Assembly (NCBI GenBank): GCA_003665825.1
Contig: QPFY01000004.1
Location: 186,001-250,000, forward strand
Direction: 5' to 3'
Length of the DNA stretch: 64,000 bases
Source: Microbotryum silenes-acaulis
Taxonomy: Eukaryota; Basidiomycota; Microbotryomycetes; Microbotryales; Microbotryaceae
The notes beneath the pieces were generated by a model. That model was not told the DNA's origin. It worked only from the letters and a program-made list of their open reading frames with translations, and made no database searches. Below, piece after piece: positions 24,637 through 36,770 of the stretch. Made by a program: the position numbers and the translations under genes. Positions within the stretch are counted from its first letter, which is position 1. Each line of letters starts with the position of its first letter.

Positions 24637-25323
24637 TCTTAGAAATGGTGTTGATCAGTCGGCACGGCCGACGCAGTAGTAGTAGTCGTGGTGACTCGGG
24701 TCCTTGGGATTGCAATAACAAAACGTGTAACAAACGATTTGCGCCCTGCAAACGTGTGAGCAGCCCGTTCGCGTGAGGTTGAAGGTCAGGTGAGGGGGTC
24801 GTGGTCTGTCTCGATTCTGGAACACCAGTGGATCAGGCGCGTGCAGACCACCGTGTCGGGAAAATTCCGCACCTCAACCTGTCTGTATGCACAGTGGGAT
24901 GCTTAATACTCAATCCCATTGCATGGTCTATGTCATTTCTGCGGCCTGTGGGATCCTACAGCTTCAGCATAGCCGGATATGGTCCAAGTTGGAATGGAGT
25001 CGAGTCGTCGTCGCGGGATCTTTGGCGCGAAACCCCCATCGTGGACTCCCGGGGTCCCTTTCATACCAGCTGAGCGCAAGTTGCATAGTACAAACCACCA
25101 CCGAAATCTCCAAGCTTTCGGAACACTGCTTGACGTTTGTGTTCTCTGGATTTCCAAGAGCGGAGAGTCGGCCTTGAAGCACTATGCGTGGAAGCCAGTG
25201 TGGCATCGAAAGGAACACAAACGAAACACATTGCAAACGTATATGAGCTATTGATCTATACAAATACCCAAGCAGTCGAGACAAATGAAACCTCAGACGC
25301 GGAGAAGCTGTCGCTGATGACGC
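24637..25323. other. Convergent intergenic region
   Basis: This stretch lies between the 3' ends of CocE-like gene 2 (+) and PhyH-like gene 2 (-). I see no coding potential or repeats beyond short frames. Confidence 0.4.
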
Positions 25324-26696
25324 TCATGCAGCGGTGGCGATGTAAGGGATCCCTGTAAGCTTGTAGTTGCGCGCGTTGAGGACGGGGTCGTGGAAAGGCG
25401 CAGTTCTGTTCGCAGGGCAAGGGGTGCCGTCATTGCGGACCGCCGGTCGGTTGAAGCTTTGCAAGCACTGAGGCCAGTGGGAAGATCCAACTCGAGCTGA
25501 AGGAGTGGTTTTGATGCAATGAGAGTCAGTATTGCTTGACGTGCATCGCACGCGTCAAAGGGATTGACTGACCTTCGAATGCCTCCTTCTTGCGCAAGAG
25601 ATCATCGCGAGACGCGGTCGAGACCGGTGCGTAGCAAGTGTAGATAGCCATGCGGACGTGGTCACCCTTGGGGGCGACGTTGTAGTGGGGGACGCGCGAA
25701 TCCCAAATGACGAGATCTCCGGGATTCAAGTTGAGCTTCTTAAACTCGTAGCCGCGCTCCTTGAGCCATGCCAAGCCGGTCTCCTAAAAAGTTGCGGGAG
25801 GCGCCGGACGGAGTCAGTCTCCAAAGAGATGATATACCCTCGACCGGACCAAGTGTTGACTAACCTTGTATCCATACCACTCGTTAGTCCATTGCCAGAG
25901 GCGCTCCTCGTCACGGAAGGTCGTGTGGTATTCCTCGGAGATCAAGTGCGCACCGGGCATGACGACCAATCCGCCATCATCGTCGCCGCAGGGATTGAGG
26001 TTGACGAGGCCTTGGAGGCAGCGGAAGCCGGGTTGCTCGGGGTCTTGGTCTTGGTGAGCCCAGGGCTTGTTTGCCGGGGCATCCTTGCGGTGAGGGAACT
26101 GAATGTTGATGACGTCGAAGGAGACGATAAGATCCTCGGTGTTGTAAACCCTATGAAGGAAGAAAGAAATGTGCACGGTCCGGTTAGTTTTTGCTTGCTC
26201 GCCTGGAGACTCCAGGCACGTTCCCTCTGCTGTTGGAAAAGCTAGTACTCACTTTTCGAAAGCACCGACAACGCCGGGCTCACTGCGGACCTTCCAGACC
26301 CAGTCTTCGTGGTTGACCCCGTAGTGCATGATCATGCCCTTTTCGGAGATGACGGGGAGGCACTCGGTGCGGACTGTCGAGGGGTCGTCGCGCTTGTAGC
26401 CGAAGCCGCTGAAAAGGGACAACAGAGCACTCCGGCACAATCAGTCGCTGGCCGCGGGCGGAAGCACTGAGCCGATTCGGACATTTTAGGAACTAAACTC
26501 ACAAGTCCTCGATGTAACTGTGGAACATGCTAGCGTACTCAGCAGCACGCTCTTGCTCAATAGCGGGGATGATGGCGTAGCCTTGCGAAACAAGGTCGTC
26601 GCGGAAGTCACCGTAGATGGTCTTGCCGCTGAAGTCGAGCGCGTCGGAGGCGTCGACGCCACGGACGACCTGCATTGCGGGGCGGGTGGAGGCCAT
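25324..26696 (-). CDS. Phytanoyl-CoA dioxygenase (PhyH)-like oxygenase, copy 2
   Basis: The start is ATG 26696 (MASTRPAMQVVRGVDASDAL) and the stop is at 25324, with six or so exons. Motifs match copy 1. FSGKTIYGDFRDDLVSQGYA lies at the N-terminus and GYKRDDPSTVRTECLPVI follows. The iron-binding H-x-D is in NKPWAHQDQDPEQPGFRC, and the distal His is in WDSRVPHYNVAPKGD. The protein ends YKLTGIPYIATAA. It is a predicted Fe(II)/2-oxoglutarate oxygenase with no targeting signal. Its first intron follows SYIEDL, whereas copy 1 splits after KAYGYT, and it has an extra intron before the YNTEDLIVSF block. The duplication is therefore old, or introns have moved. It is head-to-head with the FAD monooxygenase, with which it may share a promoter. 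Confidence 0.88.
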
Positions 26697-27337
26697 GTCG
26701 TTGACGTGTAGAGTTGAGATGGAGTCGCGAGTGTTCGTTGGTGGCTAAGATAAGACCTTCTGTGCCAGACACTTTTGGTGAAGAAAGATGTGGGAGTAAG
26801 ACAACAGTGCAAGAGTCGGTCTTTGTGGAGGTACCCCCACTGGCTCATCCTGTGGCTTCGGATCGGTCGGGGATAGGCCCTTTACGAGTCGACTGTTCCG
26901 TGGCCGAGGCTAGTGCAAACTTCGGCTTCAAAGTGGCCCGCACCGCATCTGACAATGGCATTGGCAAAGCTGCGGGCTCGGTTCAAGTTTCTTTGCGGGC
27001 CCCGCGCGGGCGGATGGATTCCGTGGGTTTGGTCTGTTCCGTTCCGGCCGGGGTGTGGGTCTCGACCCGCACGCACCCAGGCCGAACCCACCAGCGTCGG
27101 CGTGCGCCTTCGGGGCGGACTCCGAGCCCTGCTCCGTGTCGCCACAGATCACGTGGTCCCGCGTGAGGAGCTACTCCGACTTCGAGTCCGGGTCGGGTCC
27201 TCGGTGGAGCAGCCATCGCCGCAAAGTGCGCGAAGCGCCGGTGTCGTCGCGGTAGAGTGGAGCCAGTCTCGGTCTCAGTCTCATCCCGCCCTATACTCAC
27301 CAACCTGCCCTCAACCCCAAGCGAATATACAGCCATC
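26697..27337. promoter_or_regulatory. Divergent promoter of PhyH-like gene 2 and the FAD monooxygenase
   Basis: The two genes diverge from this GC-rich stretch. It holds an inverted CGG pair, CGGACTCCG (27116-27124), and a second CGGACTC core on the other strand (GAGTCCG, 27184-27190). The same core is found before CocE-like gene 1, and its CGGAGTC variant before PhyH-like gene 1. This supports a shared regulator, though only by inference. Confidence 0.4.
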
Positions 27338-29351
27338 ATGTCTCCAGCAACGTCCAACTTCCGCATCTGCATCGTCGGAGGAGGTATCGGTGGTCTCACA
27401 GCGGTACGTTCACTGTTTTCTCCCACGAGTCCGATCCGATCGCCTATCTTTAGCAGCGATTAGCTCATTCGAACCATGCCCCTTGCAAACGACCAGACCA
27501 ACTTCTTGCGTAGTGAAGGACGTGAGATCGTTGTGTTGGAGCAATCGCGCATGCTCAAGGAGGTCGGCGCGGCCATCTCTCTGCAGCCGAATGCAACCGG
27601 CATCTTTGAGCGATTGGGCCTCGGCGAGGACATGAAGAAGGCCGGCGGCATTATCGACAATGGTTTCCAGATCTTCCGCACCGATGGAGTTCGTCAACTT
27701 CAAGGTGAGTCTCTTGGGTACAGATTCAGCTCGTCGGGACTTCGAAAGACTAAATTCGGAAACCGTCAAAACCTGCAGTGCCTTCCAAGCGCGAGACGAA
27801 CAACGGCTACGACCGCGTCCTGTTCCACCGTGTCGACTTGCACGACATGCTCAAGGACGTTGCCACCAGGGAGGATTCAGAGAAGGGTCCTGCCGCAACG
27901 CTCCGTCTCGGTTCGCGTGTCGCGAGTTGCGACTGCGAACAAGGCACTATCTCCCTCGAGAGCGGAGAAGAGCTCGGTCCCTTCGATCTCATCATTGGCG
28001 CGGATGGCATGTCAGTGATGAGTACTCAATCAAGTGCACTTCTTGGTATGAGCTGAACCAACGAATTTGCTTTACCACACTTCAGCCACTCCAAGATCCG
28101 CGACAGTGTGCTTGGTGAGCACGTCGACCCGAAACCCACCGGTCTCAGTGCCTACCGTCTCAGTGTGAGTTGCGACCCAAGCGGGTCCGACAGCCGCGCA
28201 TGGACTGACGTTCCACCACTCCCCACTCCAAAGATCTCTCGTGATGACATCAAGGATCTCCCTCACGCGTACGCTCAATGCACTCAGGAGCCGTGGACAA
28301 GTATGCTCGTCGGGCAAGCCTGCCGCGCCATCATGGGCCCCTGTCGTAACGGCAAGCTGTTGTCCATCGTCGCACTCGTGCCCGACGGTGAGTGCGATCA
28401 CCTCGCTCCGAGGTTCTCAATTTAGCAGGGAGGCTGAAGTGATACTTCACATCTTAAAGATCAGCTCCATGAACAGTCCACGGACTCTTGGACCTCCTCC
28501 GGTTCACTTGAGCACTTGATCGAGTCCTTCTCCGCTTTCCCCGACTGGACCAAGACCCTCTTCTCGTGAGTCGTCCCCCCCTTCTTAGTCACTGCCGGTT
28601 CACGACTGACGATATGATACACCTTCCACAGTCGCTCTCCGAGTCTTGGCTTGTGGCAACTTCGTGACCTCGTGAGTTTGTCTCCCTGACTCTTTGCCTG
28701 CAAGATTCGGACCGGCCTAAGCCTCCCCTGACTCGCCTGCAGGATCCGCTCTCGAGATGGACCAGAGGCCGCGTGATCCTGATCGGTGACGCCGCTCACG
28801 CCATGTTACCTACCCAAGGCCAAGGCGCCAGTCAAAGTATCGAAGATGCGGTGAGCACCACGCGTATACCGCCTTTCCTCCGACGAGCGGCTGATGTGCT
28901 CCTGCTGTCCCACGATCGTTTAGGAGGCGCTCGGTGCTTTCTTCAAGGGCGTATCGAGCCAACCGTCTAAGTCCGAGGTTGAGGCCGTACTCAAGGTGCC
29001 TCGCACTAAGTCTGCTACAAATTCAATCATACCACTAACGCGTCCAAATTGATTTCCGCTACAGCGCGTCTATGACGTCCGCCACGAGCGCGCGACGCTC
29101 TTACAGAAGTACAGCCGGCAGCAGGGCAAGCCCGCGGCCAACGCCGAGACGCTCGAGGTCACGCTGTAAGTGCTCTAATACGGCGATCATCTCCAAAGTC
29201 ATATTTTTCTCCGAAACTAATCCTAGAACTATCCGATTCGTCATTTTCAAGTAACCCCGCCGAATTCCACGCCTACAACGTCGGCTACAACGGTGCGGTC
29301 GAGTGGGAGAAGAAGATGGCCTCGGAGAAGGCCTCGGCCACCGCGACTTGA
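27338..29351 (+). CDS. FAD-dependent monooxygenase, salicylate-hydroxylase-like
   Basis: The start is ATG 27338 and the stop is at 29351, with about nine exons. It belongs to the class A flavoprotein monooxygenases, which use NAD(P)H and O2 to hydroxylate aromatic or similar substrates. The Rossmann dinucleotide motif is FRICIVGGGIGGLTAV near residue 8. GREIVVLEQSRMLKEVGAAI follows after an intron. The D-G motif is FDLIIGADGIHSKIRDSVLG across an intron. The second FAD motif is VILIGDAAHAMLPTQGQGAS, followed by SIEDAEALGAFF. The C-terminus is hydrophilic (WEKKMASEKASATAT), with no membrane anchor. The subgroup resembles salicylate 1-monooxygenase, but sequence inspection cannot fix the substrate. 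It lies at the outer edge of the cluster, head-to-head with PhyH-like gene 2. Confidence 0.9.
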
Positions 29352-30072
29352 TCGATTATGTTGTACCGTCAGCTAGGGTGGTATTTTTTTAGATCCATGT
29401 AAGCAGTTTGGGTTTTCAACAGCCCTGGAGGTCTAGTGCGAGGTACGGCAGAAAATTGGGGCAAAAATACGTGTACTGGACAACTCACGATCACGTGACT
29501 GATGGAGCCGGGCGATTGCCGAGCGCCATTGCAGGGCGCATTAGGTCGAAAAATTTGGAAAAAGATCTTTAGTTCCGTTTCGGGGAAGAGAAAACTTGCT
29601 CGATAGATAAGTACCATCATGCAGACATTCCTGTGTGCTGGTCGTGATCAGTACTATTAGGAGCTTTCCGAGCGGACAGCTCCGCTTTGCCCCAGCAGGC
29701 TGGCTACCTCAAGCCGCGTTCGATTTCACGTGGAAGTGTGAGCGCGGTAGTAGCGCGGTCTCGAGGATGCGCGACCATCGACGATAGGTCGCTCGCTCTG
29801 ATGTTGTACTCTTATCTCGGCCTGCGGTCTGCCTCGTGCCCCACTCCATCCACATCTTCCACCAACACCTTCGGGCTTTCCTCAACTCGTCGACAAGCAC
29901 CGTAGGGCGTCAGAGGTGTGCGAACGGTTCCTTTAGATTGGTTCGTCGCTTGCTCCCACTGGCCAGCTTCGCTCGACTCCCGCGGGAGTTTCCGAGCACC
30001 GTCGCCTGCGCTTTCAGGACGTAGCACCCGCGTCGTAGAAGGTCGGGAAAGAGGTGACCTCGTTGGTCAACC
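29352..30072. other. Intergenic region
   Basis: This contains the 3' UTR of the flavoprotein gene and the promoter of the J-domain gene. Only short frames are seen, and I support no feature here. Confidence 0.35.
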
Positions 30073-31917
30073 ATGTTGGGCTATGCCTCCTCCGCCGGTG
30101 CCTTTGTCTTCAGTACAGGTAAGCAAGGGTTGACCATCCGCTCTTGCTCGCGCTCGCTCTGGCCCTCGAGTGCTCCGGCACTGACCTGACTCCTGACTCC
30201 GATCCTGCCCAGCGACATCCTGCGTCTTCCGACCAGATGCTTCGACATCATCCTTGCCCGACCGGAAACCTCCCCCTTCGTCGTCGTCCTCCTTATCATC
30301 GTCAAACTCGTCCGGCACACATCCTCACGGCGCGACGAACGGCCGAAGCCGTGGCGGTCATCGACAGCACGTGAATGGCACGACGAACACGGCCGACGCT
30401 CTCGCACCTTCCAAGCGACCTCACACCAACAAGGACGGAACACGGCGAACTCGACCGGTTTCCCAACTCCCCTCGGCTCATCTTCCAAATGGTACGGGTA
30501 CCTCAGCAAGTACCAGCTCTGGCTCAGGCACGGCTTCAACCTCGAACGGCGGTCCAGCTCCCGCCGATCAGACCGATAAGCGTGAAGGGCAAAACTTGGT
30601 CGATCGCATCAACCTCGAGGACGACTTGTATCGCATCCTTGGCGTTGCGAGGAAGAGCAAGACGGAGGAGATTAGGAGGGCCTTTCTTTCAAAGAGTCGG
30701 CTGTGTCATCCCGAGTGAGTTGACCTTCGAGGGGGGAGAGCTCTCAGATGGGATCGAGAGGCTCTGTCAGACTCGTGAGATGCCAGACTGCCTGATTCTG
30801 AAAAACTGACAGCGCCATCCAATTTGATTCGTCAGTAAACTTCCCGATTATGAACCTGCCACCCCGGCGTTCCAACGACTATCCTACGCTTACGAAACGC
30901 TGAGCAAACCGGCCAGTCGAAGGATGTACGATCTGGGCGGAGGCAAACCACTCGATCACGGTCAGTCCGATGGTGACGGAATCTCTCTTTTCTCGCGCAC
31001 GAACAGAAGGATTGATGCTTTCATCCTCTTTGAACGCTCAGGACCTCCGAGAGGGGACGCCGACTCGGGGATGGGTGGTGATGAAACGTTGAACGGAGTG
31101 TTGAGAAACGTCTTTACAGAGGTGAGGGCTGCGAAAAACAATTCGATTGTGAGGCGTTTCTTACACTTGAACCTGTTGTCATCTTTAAACACCCACAGTT
31201 TTTAGCCGGCGATTTCGAAATGATCCGAGTTTTCGTCAGTGAGTCGCACGAGGCATAAGATTGACAGCTCGGCCTCCCCTATGACCGTTGACTAAATTTA
31301 GCTGCACATTAACAGATGCACTCAACGATGGGAATCCTGGCCTCAATCTTGGTGACGAAGCCGTCGACAATCTTGAAGGCGCTTTTCGAAAAGTTCGCGA
31401 GGTACTCCTTAGTGAGTGATTGAAAGTCCCAACCAACCTCTCTTCCCACATGTCCTGACCCCTTCTTTTCCTCCCTTTCAACCTACTTTCCCTTTACAAA
31501 GGTGGCCAAAAATACACGCGTATTGTTAAATTCGAGCTCATACGCCTCTACGAGATTCAACACTCCCTCCGCTCCTTGGGTTACTTTGATGTCGTCGGAC
31601 GCTTCCGTCTCACCCTAGCATTGACGAGGGTCACGTTGGAGATCCCGATGGTCCTTGATCGAGCGATGAGGGATGAGGTGCCGAACGTTCCTTATGGACT
31701 TGAACCGCCAGGGAAAGAGCGAGAGACCAAAGGTGGGAATAGAGAGACCAATGGTGAGGAAAGGGAACGGAGGGGGAAGAATGGAGAGGCTTCGGGAGGG
31801 AGTGCGGCGGCTGGAGCGGGGGAGTTACAGAGACGTGGGTTGTTGGGTCCGAGGGTCAAGGGCGTCCTGGTCGTCGCTTGCAAGATGCTCGAGAAGGCCG
31901 AAAAGTTCGGGACTTGA
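30073..31917 (+). CDS. J-domain (DnaJ/Hsp40) protein
   Basis: The start chosen is ATG 30073 (MLGYASSAGAFVFST). A 94-nt intron (30119-30212) then joins in phase to a Ser-rich exon. The downstream frame has no ATG of its own, so this start is favoured. The J-domain lies at roughly residues 150-220 and begins NLEDDLYRILGVARKSKTEE. The diagnostic HPD tripeptide is created by splicing (CHP-D-KLPDYEPATPAF). Then come YAYETLSKPASRRMYDLGG and a region that is not a DnaJ zinc finger. It includes LAGDFEMIRVFV, GAFRKVREVLL and YTRIVKFELIRLYEIQHS. The C-terminus is a charged Gly/Glu/Arg linker and a helical end (ACKMLEKAEKFGT). It should stimulate an Hsp70 ATPase. It is a class C J-protein whose specific partner is unknown. 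Confidence 0.82.
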
Positions 31918-32186
31918 CCGTTCGGTGTCGATACGATGAGGGTGTGTTTTTGTGTATTTTCGTGTTGTCGTTGTTGTCACTTTTCGTCAATGTTGTCTCG
32001 CTTCCTTCGCATTTGTTTCCATATCTTCGAGGGGTTTCTCTTACTTCTAGCCCTTTGCAACATGATACACACACGAGGCACGACACTCTCGCGAAGAGAT
32101 AGTACCATATGCATAACACATTCCACAGCAAGTACACGGATGCACAACATAATTCGTTGGGTAAAAACAAAGTAAACAAGCCACTA

Positions 32187-35100
32187 GTCAAACAAGGATC
32201 GTAAACTATCATCAATTTCGGGGAGCGCGGGAACCTCAACTTTGAACCTCTCACTTTCGACTTCAACAACGGGAGGATAACTAGGTGCAGTCGAAGACGA
32301 TGCGGTCCCGCGTTTACGAAGACCCTCAGCAGAGGGGTGTTGTTCCGCAGCGGCTTGCGTGACCTCGATCTTTTGCCGGTCGCAAGCGTCGACGACTTGG
32401 CGAAATGTGGCGTGCAGTACTTCGGCGTCGTTGATGATCGCTTCGATGTCGAGTGTGCCGCTCAGCTCGTTCATGAACTTGAGGATCTGCAAATGGGAAA
32501 CAAGATACTGTAAAAATCACTCATGCAAAAAGAAGCACCCCCTGAAATATCACTCACCTCATCGAATTCGCGCAGGTACCGAATGACGACATCACGGTGC
32601 GCTTCAATGACGCTCAAAGCGATGAAGAGGTGGAAGTTGGAGCCGAGATGATCTGTCCACAAAACTTCCCAGAGCTGGAGCGTCTGAGAAAACGAGAGCT
32701 CGCGCTTGAAGCCGCACAGGATCCACCGGAAGCAGAAGAAGAGGTTCAACGAGCCCGTTTGATCTGCGCAGCAGGGAGGGGAGCGCAGTCAGGAAACACG
32801 TGACAGCTGAGGAATCGCATACTCGATGGCATGTACTGACCTAGATGCGTGTAGAGCTGCGGATCCATAATGCGCAACAAAGATTGTAGCTGGCTCAGCT
32901 GGCTCTTCATGCCGACCTGATCGCGCATAAAGTTGCGTCGCATTCTCTCCATGACCGTCTCGAAGCAGCCCAGTGCCAGCACTGGGTCGCCTTCGCATAC
33001 GACATACAACGGCGAAAGTAGGTCCGACATGCCTTGAACGTAGTCACGAGACGAATCGGCAAAGACGTAGGTCAACAAGATTTCCTGCATGCGACGGACG
33101 TGCTCGTTCGAGGGAGGATGTGGTGATTCAGGGTCGACCGCGGACGGATCCATCTCGTCGCTCATGAAGAGCGGGTGGGTGCGATCGGTGCGGCGACAGT
33201 CAATTTCTGCAAGTGATGGATGTGTCAGGAACCAGAGCGGTGTTGACTTGGATGTCTTTTCATGGAATATCGAGCACCCACCAACTCGATGATTTTCCTC
33301 GGCCCACCGTTCCGACTTCTTGAGCTCGGTATCGTCAGCCCAGTTCGAACGCTGCCGATCGTATTGCTCCCTGTGACGGATGTGTAAACAAATAGTTTGC
33401 TTAGTCTCTGTACCAGATATAGCTAGGCCAAAATCATGACTACTCACGTCTTCTCCTGCTTGCTCCGCTTTCGTTCTTCCGTCGTCGATGTCCAAGAAAA
33501 GACCTTGAGCAAGAAGGGCCACACGTCCTTACGTGCATCCTCCGCCAGTCCCCTCTGAAAGATCCGCTTCTTCGCCTCATACTCATCAAGCATCAATTGC
33601 CCCTGATCGTCAAACCACGACGCCCACTCGGTGACTAATATGGGTGTCGCGGATGCACGACTCGACCTTGGGCGCGTGACCTTGTAGACGGAGGAGAGGA
33701 TCTCGAACGCGCCAACCTCGCTCGCTTCGTCGGTAGAGCCATTAACGATTACCTCGGCACGTCGTGCCCGTTCACCTTCTTCCGCTACAACACGTGCCCA
33801 TTTGGCGAGGTAGACGCGCGCGGCGTCGTAAGCACCCACACCGGCAGATTCCTGCAGCCGCGTGAGTTCTCCGGGCGCGTTGGCAAAGTGGGCAATGGGC
33901 TCGGGGATGTGTTTGGCCAGCGGCTTGGCCAACGGATGCGATAGAACGGATTGCGCAGCGACTTGGATACCCGAGCGAGCACTGTGATTCAGTGAAGAAT
34001 TGTGTCAACATTGATCCTTGTCCGAAGGACAGGCGTATGGCCACTCACCCTCTTGTGATCCTGGAGAACGAGTTGAGTACCGAGAACGTCAAGTTGTCGA
34101 CCGCCGGCACCTCATCGGGCCATTCGTTGCCCGAACTGGGCGTGGCAGCAGCTGCATTCGGATCCAGACTCTGATGCAGGATACTGTTGCGTTTGTTCTC
34201 CCGCATCCGTCGGGCGAAACCAGTGTTCGAGCTTGACGAAGCATTGTTGTGCAGGCGCAAACCTTGCATCGCTTCGGAGGGGACCGCATCATCTTCAAAG
34301 AGCGGGGTCGAATGCACTTCGATATCCTCGCGGGCTGGGTTGATCAGGAAGAGCGAAGGCTCGACTTGGGATCGGAGAACGTGCGCATACTTGCGAAGCT
34401 GGGAGAGTAGAGCCTCGCCTCCCCAAGAAGGCGGGATCGGCACGTCGGGGTTTGCGCGATTCGAAGTCGCCACGGATCCGAGAACGCCAAGCGCTGCGGC
34501 GCGTCGATCCCGATCGACAACGGTGGATCTCGACTCTTCGTCATGGAACCAGAGGGGTGGCAGGGTCTCTCCGCCGAAAAGGGAGCAGGTGACGGAGCCG
34601 TACCACGACGTCAAGGTTGGGGCTTGAACGAGCAGTGAGTACAGTCGGCGAATGGGGATAGACAAGGCATGCGCGGATGACGGTGCAGGGGGTGTCACCA
34701 AGATCGTGGCTGAGGGACGAGGTCGGCTTCTGTATCAGTACGTGACGATGAAGAGCACGGAGACTTCTGCTAGAGGTCCCTGGACGGATTCACCTTCAGT
34801 CGCGGAAGGCGGCGCATTGAGCTCGACCAAGACGTAAGCTTCGAAATCGCTGGTGCCGACGACGCTAGCTTCGGGAATCCACGCGAGAAGATAGTCGGTG
34901 CCATGTCGCACAATCGAGATGAAGCCGGGGATATTGTCCCGATGATAGGTCGAGGGATGCTATAGTTACAATATCCAACGCGGGAGCCGAGCAAGAGCAG
35001 GGTCAGCGACCGGACTTGGAGGCTTTGAAGCAAGCATTGTGGAGGACACTCACGAGATAAACTTTTGATTTGGACCACCTGTATGCAGTGGGAAATGGAA

Positions 35101-35287
35101 AAGCTCTTTTAGGCGCTGATATTCGTTCAGATACGGCGTGTGATCCTTACAAGAGTGTGGCCATCGCATCGACTTGGTCGTCGACGTCGTTATGTGGCGA
35201 TGCGACCGACGCGGCGCCGTACTCGGCTGCCACACTCGTCATGCCGTCATCCTGGCCAGAGGCAAGTGGGTGGGACGAGTGCGCCAT
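32187..35287 (-). CDS. GYP7-like: TBC-domain Rab GTPase-activating protein, Gyp7-like
   Basis: The start is ATG 35287 (MAHSSHPLASGQDDG) and the stop is at 32187. The N-terminal domain of Gyp7/TBC1D15-type proteins is assembled from small exons: LLWSKSKVYLHPSTYHRDNI, then DYLLAWIPEASVVGTSDFEA, SIPIRRLYSLLVQAPTLTSW and LPPLWFHDEES. An in-frame TGA at 34735-34737 is removed by an intron (34710 to about 34801) with a TACTGAT branch site. The TBC domain carries the arginine finger in VEIDCRRTDRTHPLF, made by splicing, and the glutamine finger in RDYVQGMSDLLSP. The end reads PEIDDSLRSLFD. The protein should accelerate GTP hydrolysis on a Rab such as Ypt7 and act at endosome/vacuole membranes. Substrate choice is inferred from family resemblance. 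Confidence 0.9.
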
Positions 35288-36150
35288 GCCATTCCTCTTG
35301 GTCGTCGTTACTTCAACAGCATCACCGGACTGTGAAAGTACAAAGTAGGCAACACGGTGTGTCGCGGTGTCAGTGAGGCAATTCCCGTCTCGCCGCCAAT
35401 GACTCGATGTGGCGCGCCAGAGCGAACGACGTTGTGACCTCGGTGCGACCGAGCGCGGGAAGGCGAGCAGGGTGCACGCACACTGCGATCATCGACCAAA
35501 TCATCCTCCCCAATCGACCAATCGGGACCCATAGGTCCGCCTCCCATGCCTGCACGGTGTGTTGCGACGGCTTGTTGATGACGAAAGGCGGTGTGCGGCG
35601 TCGACGAAACGGCACCCGAGTTGATTGGTGTAAGAGAGAGGCAAGTCGCCGAGCCACCGTCGCCGCTCTACGCGATTAGCGCGGGCAGTAAAATAGCCTC
35701 TCCCGTTTTGCTAATGCGCAATTTCGCAAATCGCCAACTCCGTCGACCGACTCGACTCCGAGACGGTCGTCGAGCGAGAACAGCTACTATGGAGTTCACA
35801 TGCAGCCTCTTACTCTACTCTGCTGATGTCCAGAAAGACAAGGCCGACCCCTTGAGATTTGAGGACCCTGCAGGATCATGCGAAGCGGATTGCCCCGATA
35901 GTACCACAACTCGAGCATGAACAACCTGGAACTGCCATTGGTAATAATTTTGACGCCATGGGTAAGGTTATCGAGCTGTACCCACAGCTTTGCACTCGTT
36001 GTCCATGGCAGTGTATCTCAGATTACGTGTCACACATTCAAAACCTCTCAGATCTTTACTGTAGCGAGTACAAAGTTCAAACTGTCAATTTTCAATTGGA
36101 CTTCATCAAATTGCTTAGGCCCATGTATAGTTACCCTTTCTTTCGCCGAC
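35288..36150. other. Upstream region of the Gyp7-like gene
   Basis: The left part should carry the Gyp7-like promoter. The right part has a weak plus-strand frame (35859-36251, starting MRTLQDHAKRIAPIVPQ) with no recognised domain. I do not call it a gene. Confidence 0.3.
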
Positions 36151-36770
36151 TTTTTTTTGTTTTTGTTTTATTTACTGGGGCTCATAAATTGCAATCTTTC
36201 GGGTTGGCTGGCACCGGTACAGAAAAAGCTAAAAGACGTTCTAAGCAGTGACGACAAGCAAATGGGTGAAAATCAAGCCCCTGCGCGCAGATTAAACCCC
36301 GCCGAGCACCCAACTCGGACTCCAACGGGCGGTGAGTCTGCTGCCGCTTCACATCCCAGGATCGGGAGCGAAGATACGCGATAAACGGGGAGCACAAAAA
36401 CCAGAAAGACGGAGAAGCAGGAATATACTAGGACAAAGGGGAGGAAGAGAACACGCCCCAGGCGCCGAGGGGTCGTTTTTCTTAGTTTTACTGGGGCTCA
36501 TAAATTGCTATCCTTCGGGTTGGGTCAGACCGCTACAAAAAGAGCTAAAAGAGTTTATAAAGCAACGACGGCAAGCAGTTGGGTGAAAGTCAAACCCCTG
36601 CGCGCAAAGAGCGCTGCGCAGATCAAAACCCGCCGAGCACCTAACGCGGACTCCAACGGGCGGTGAGTACTGCTGCCGCTTCACGTTCCAAGAGCGGGAG
36701 CGAAGATACTCGAAAACCAGGCAAGAGCGCCTAGAGAAATAAAGGGGGAGAATATACAGAAAGTCACCAC
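36151..36770 (-). repeat. Two head-to-tail diverged repeat units with A-rich tail (minus strand)
   Basis: Two units begin with CTGGGGCTCATAAATTGC at 36175 and 36491, a period of 316 bp. They share long matching blocks, such as GGACTCCAACGGGCGGTGAG, but differ at many positions. Each is preceded on the plus strand by a T-rich stretch (36151-36174 is almost pure T). On the minus strand each unit therefore ends in an A-rich tail. This is the look of 5'-truncated non-LTR retroposons or SINEs. I see no coding capacity. Confidence 0.5.

Noticed and set aside
34735..34737. In-frame TGA in the Gyp7-like gene as a sign of a pseudogene
   Set aside because: A GT-AG intron with a good branch point (TACTGAT) removes it and restores the conserved N-terminal domain in phase.
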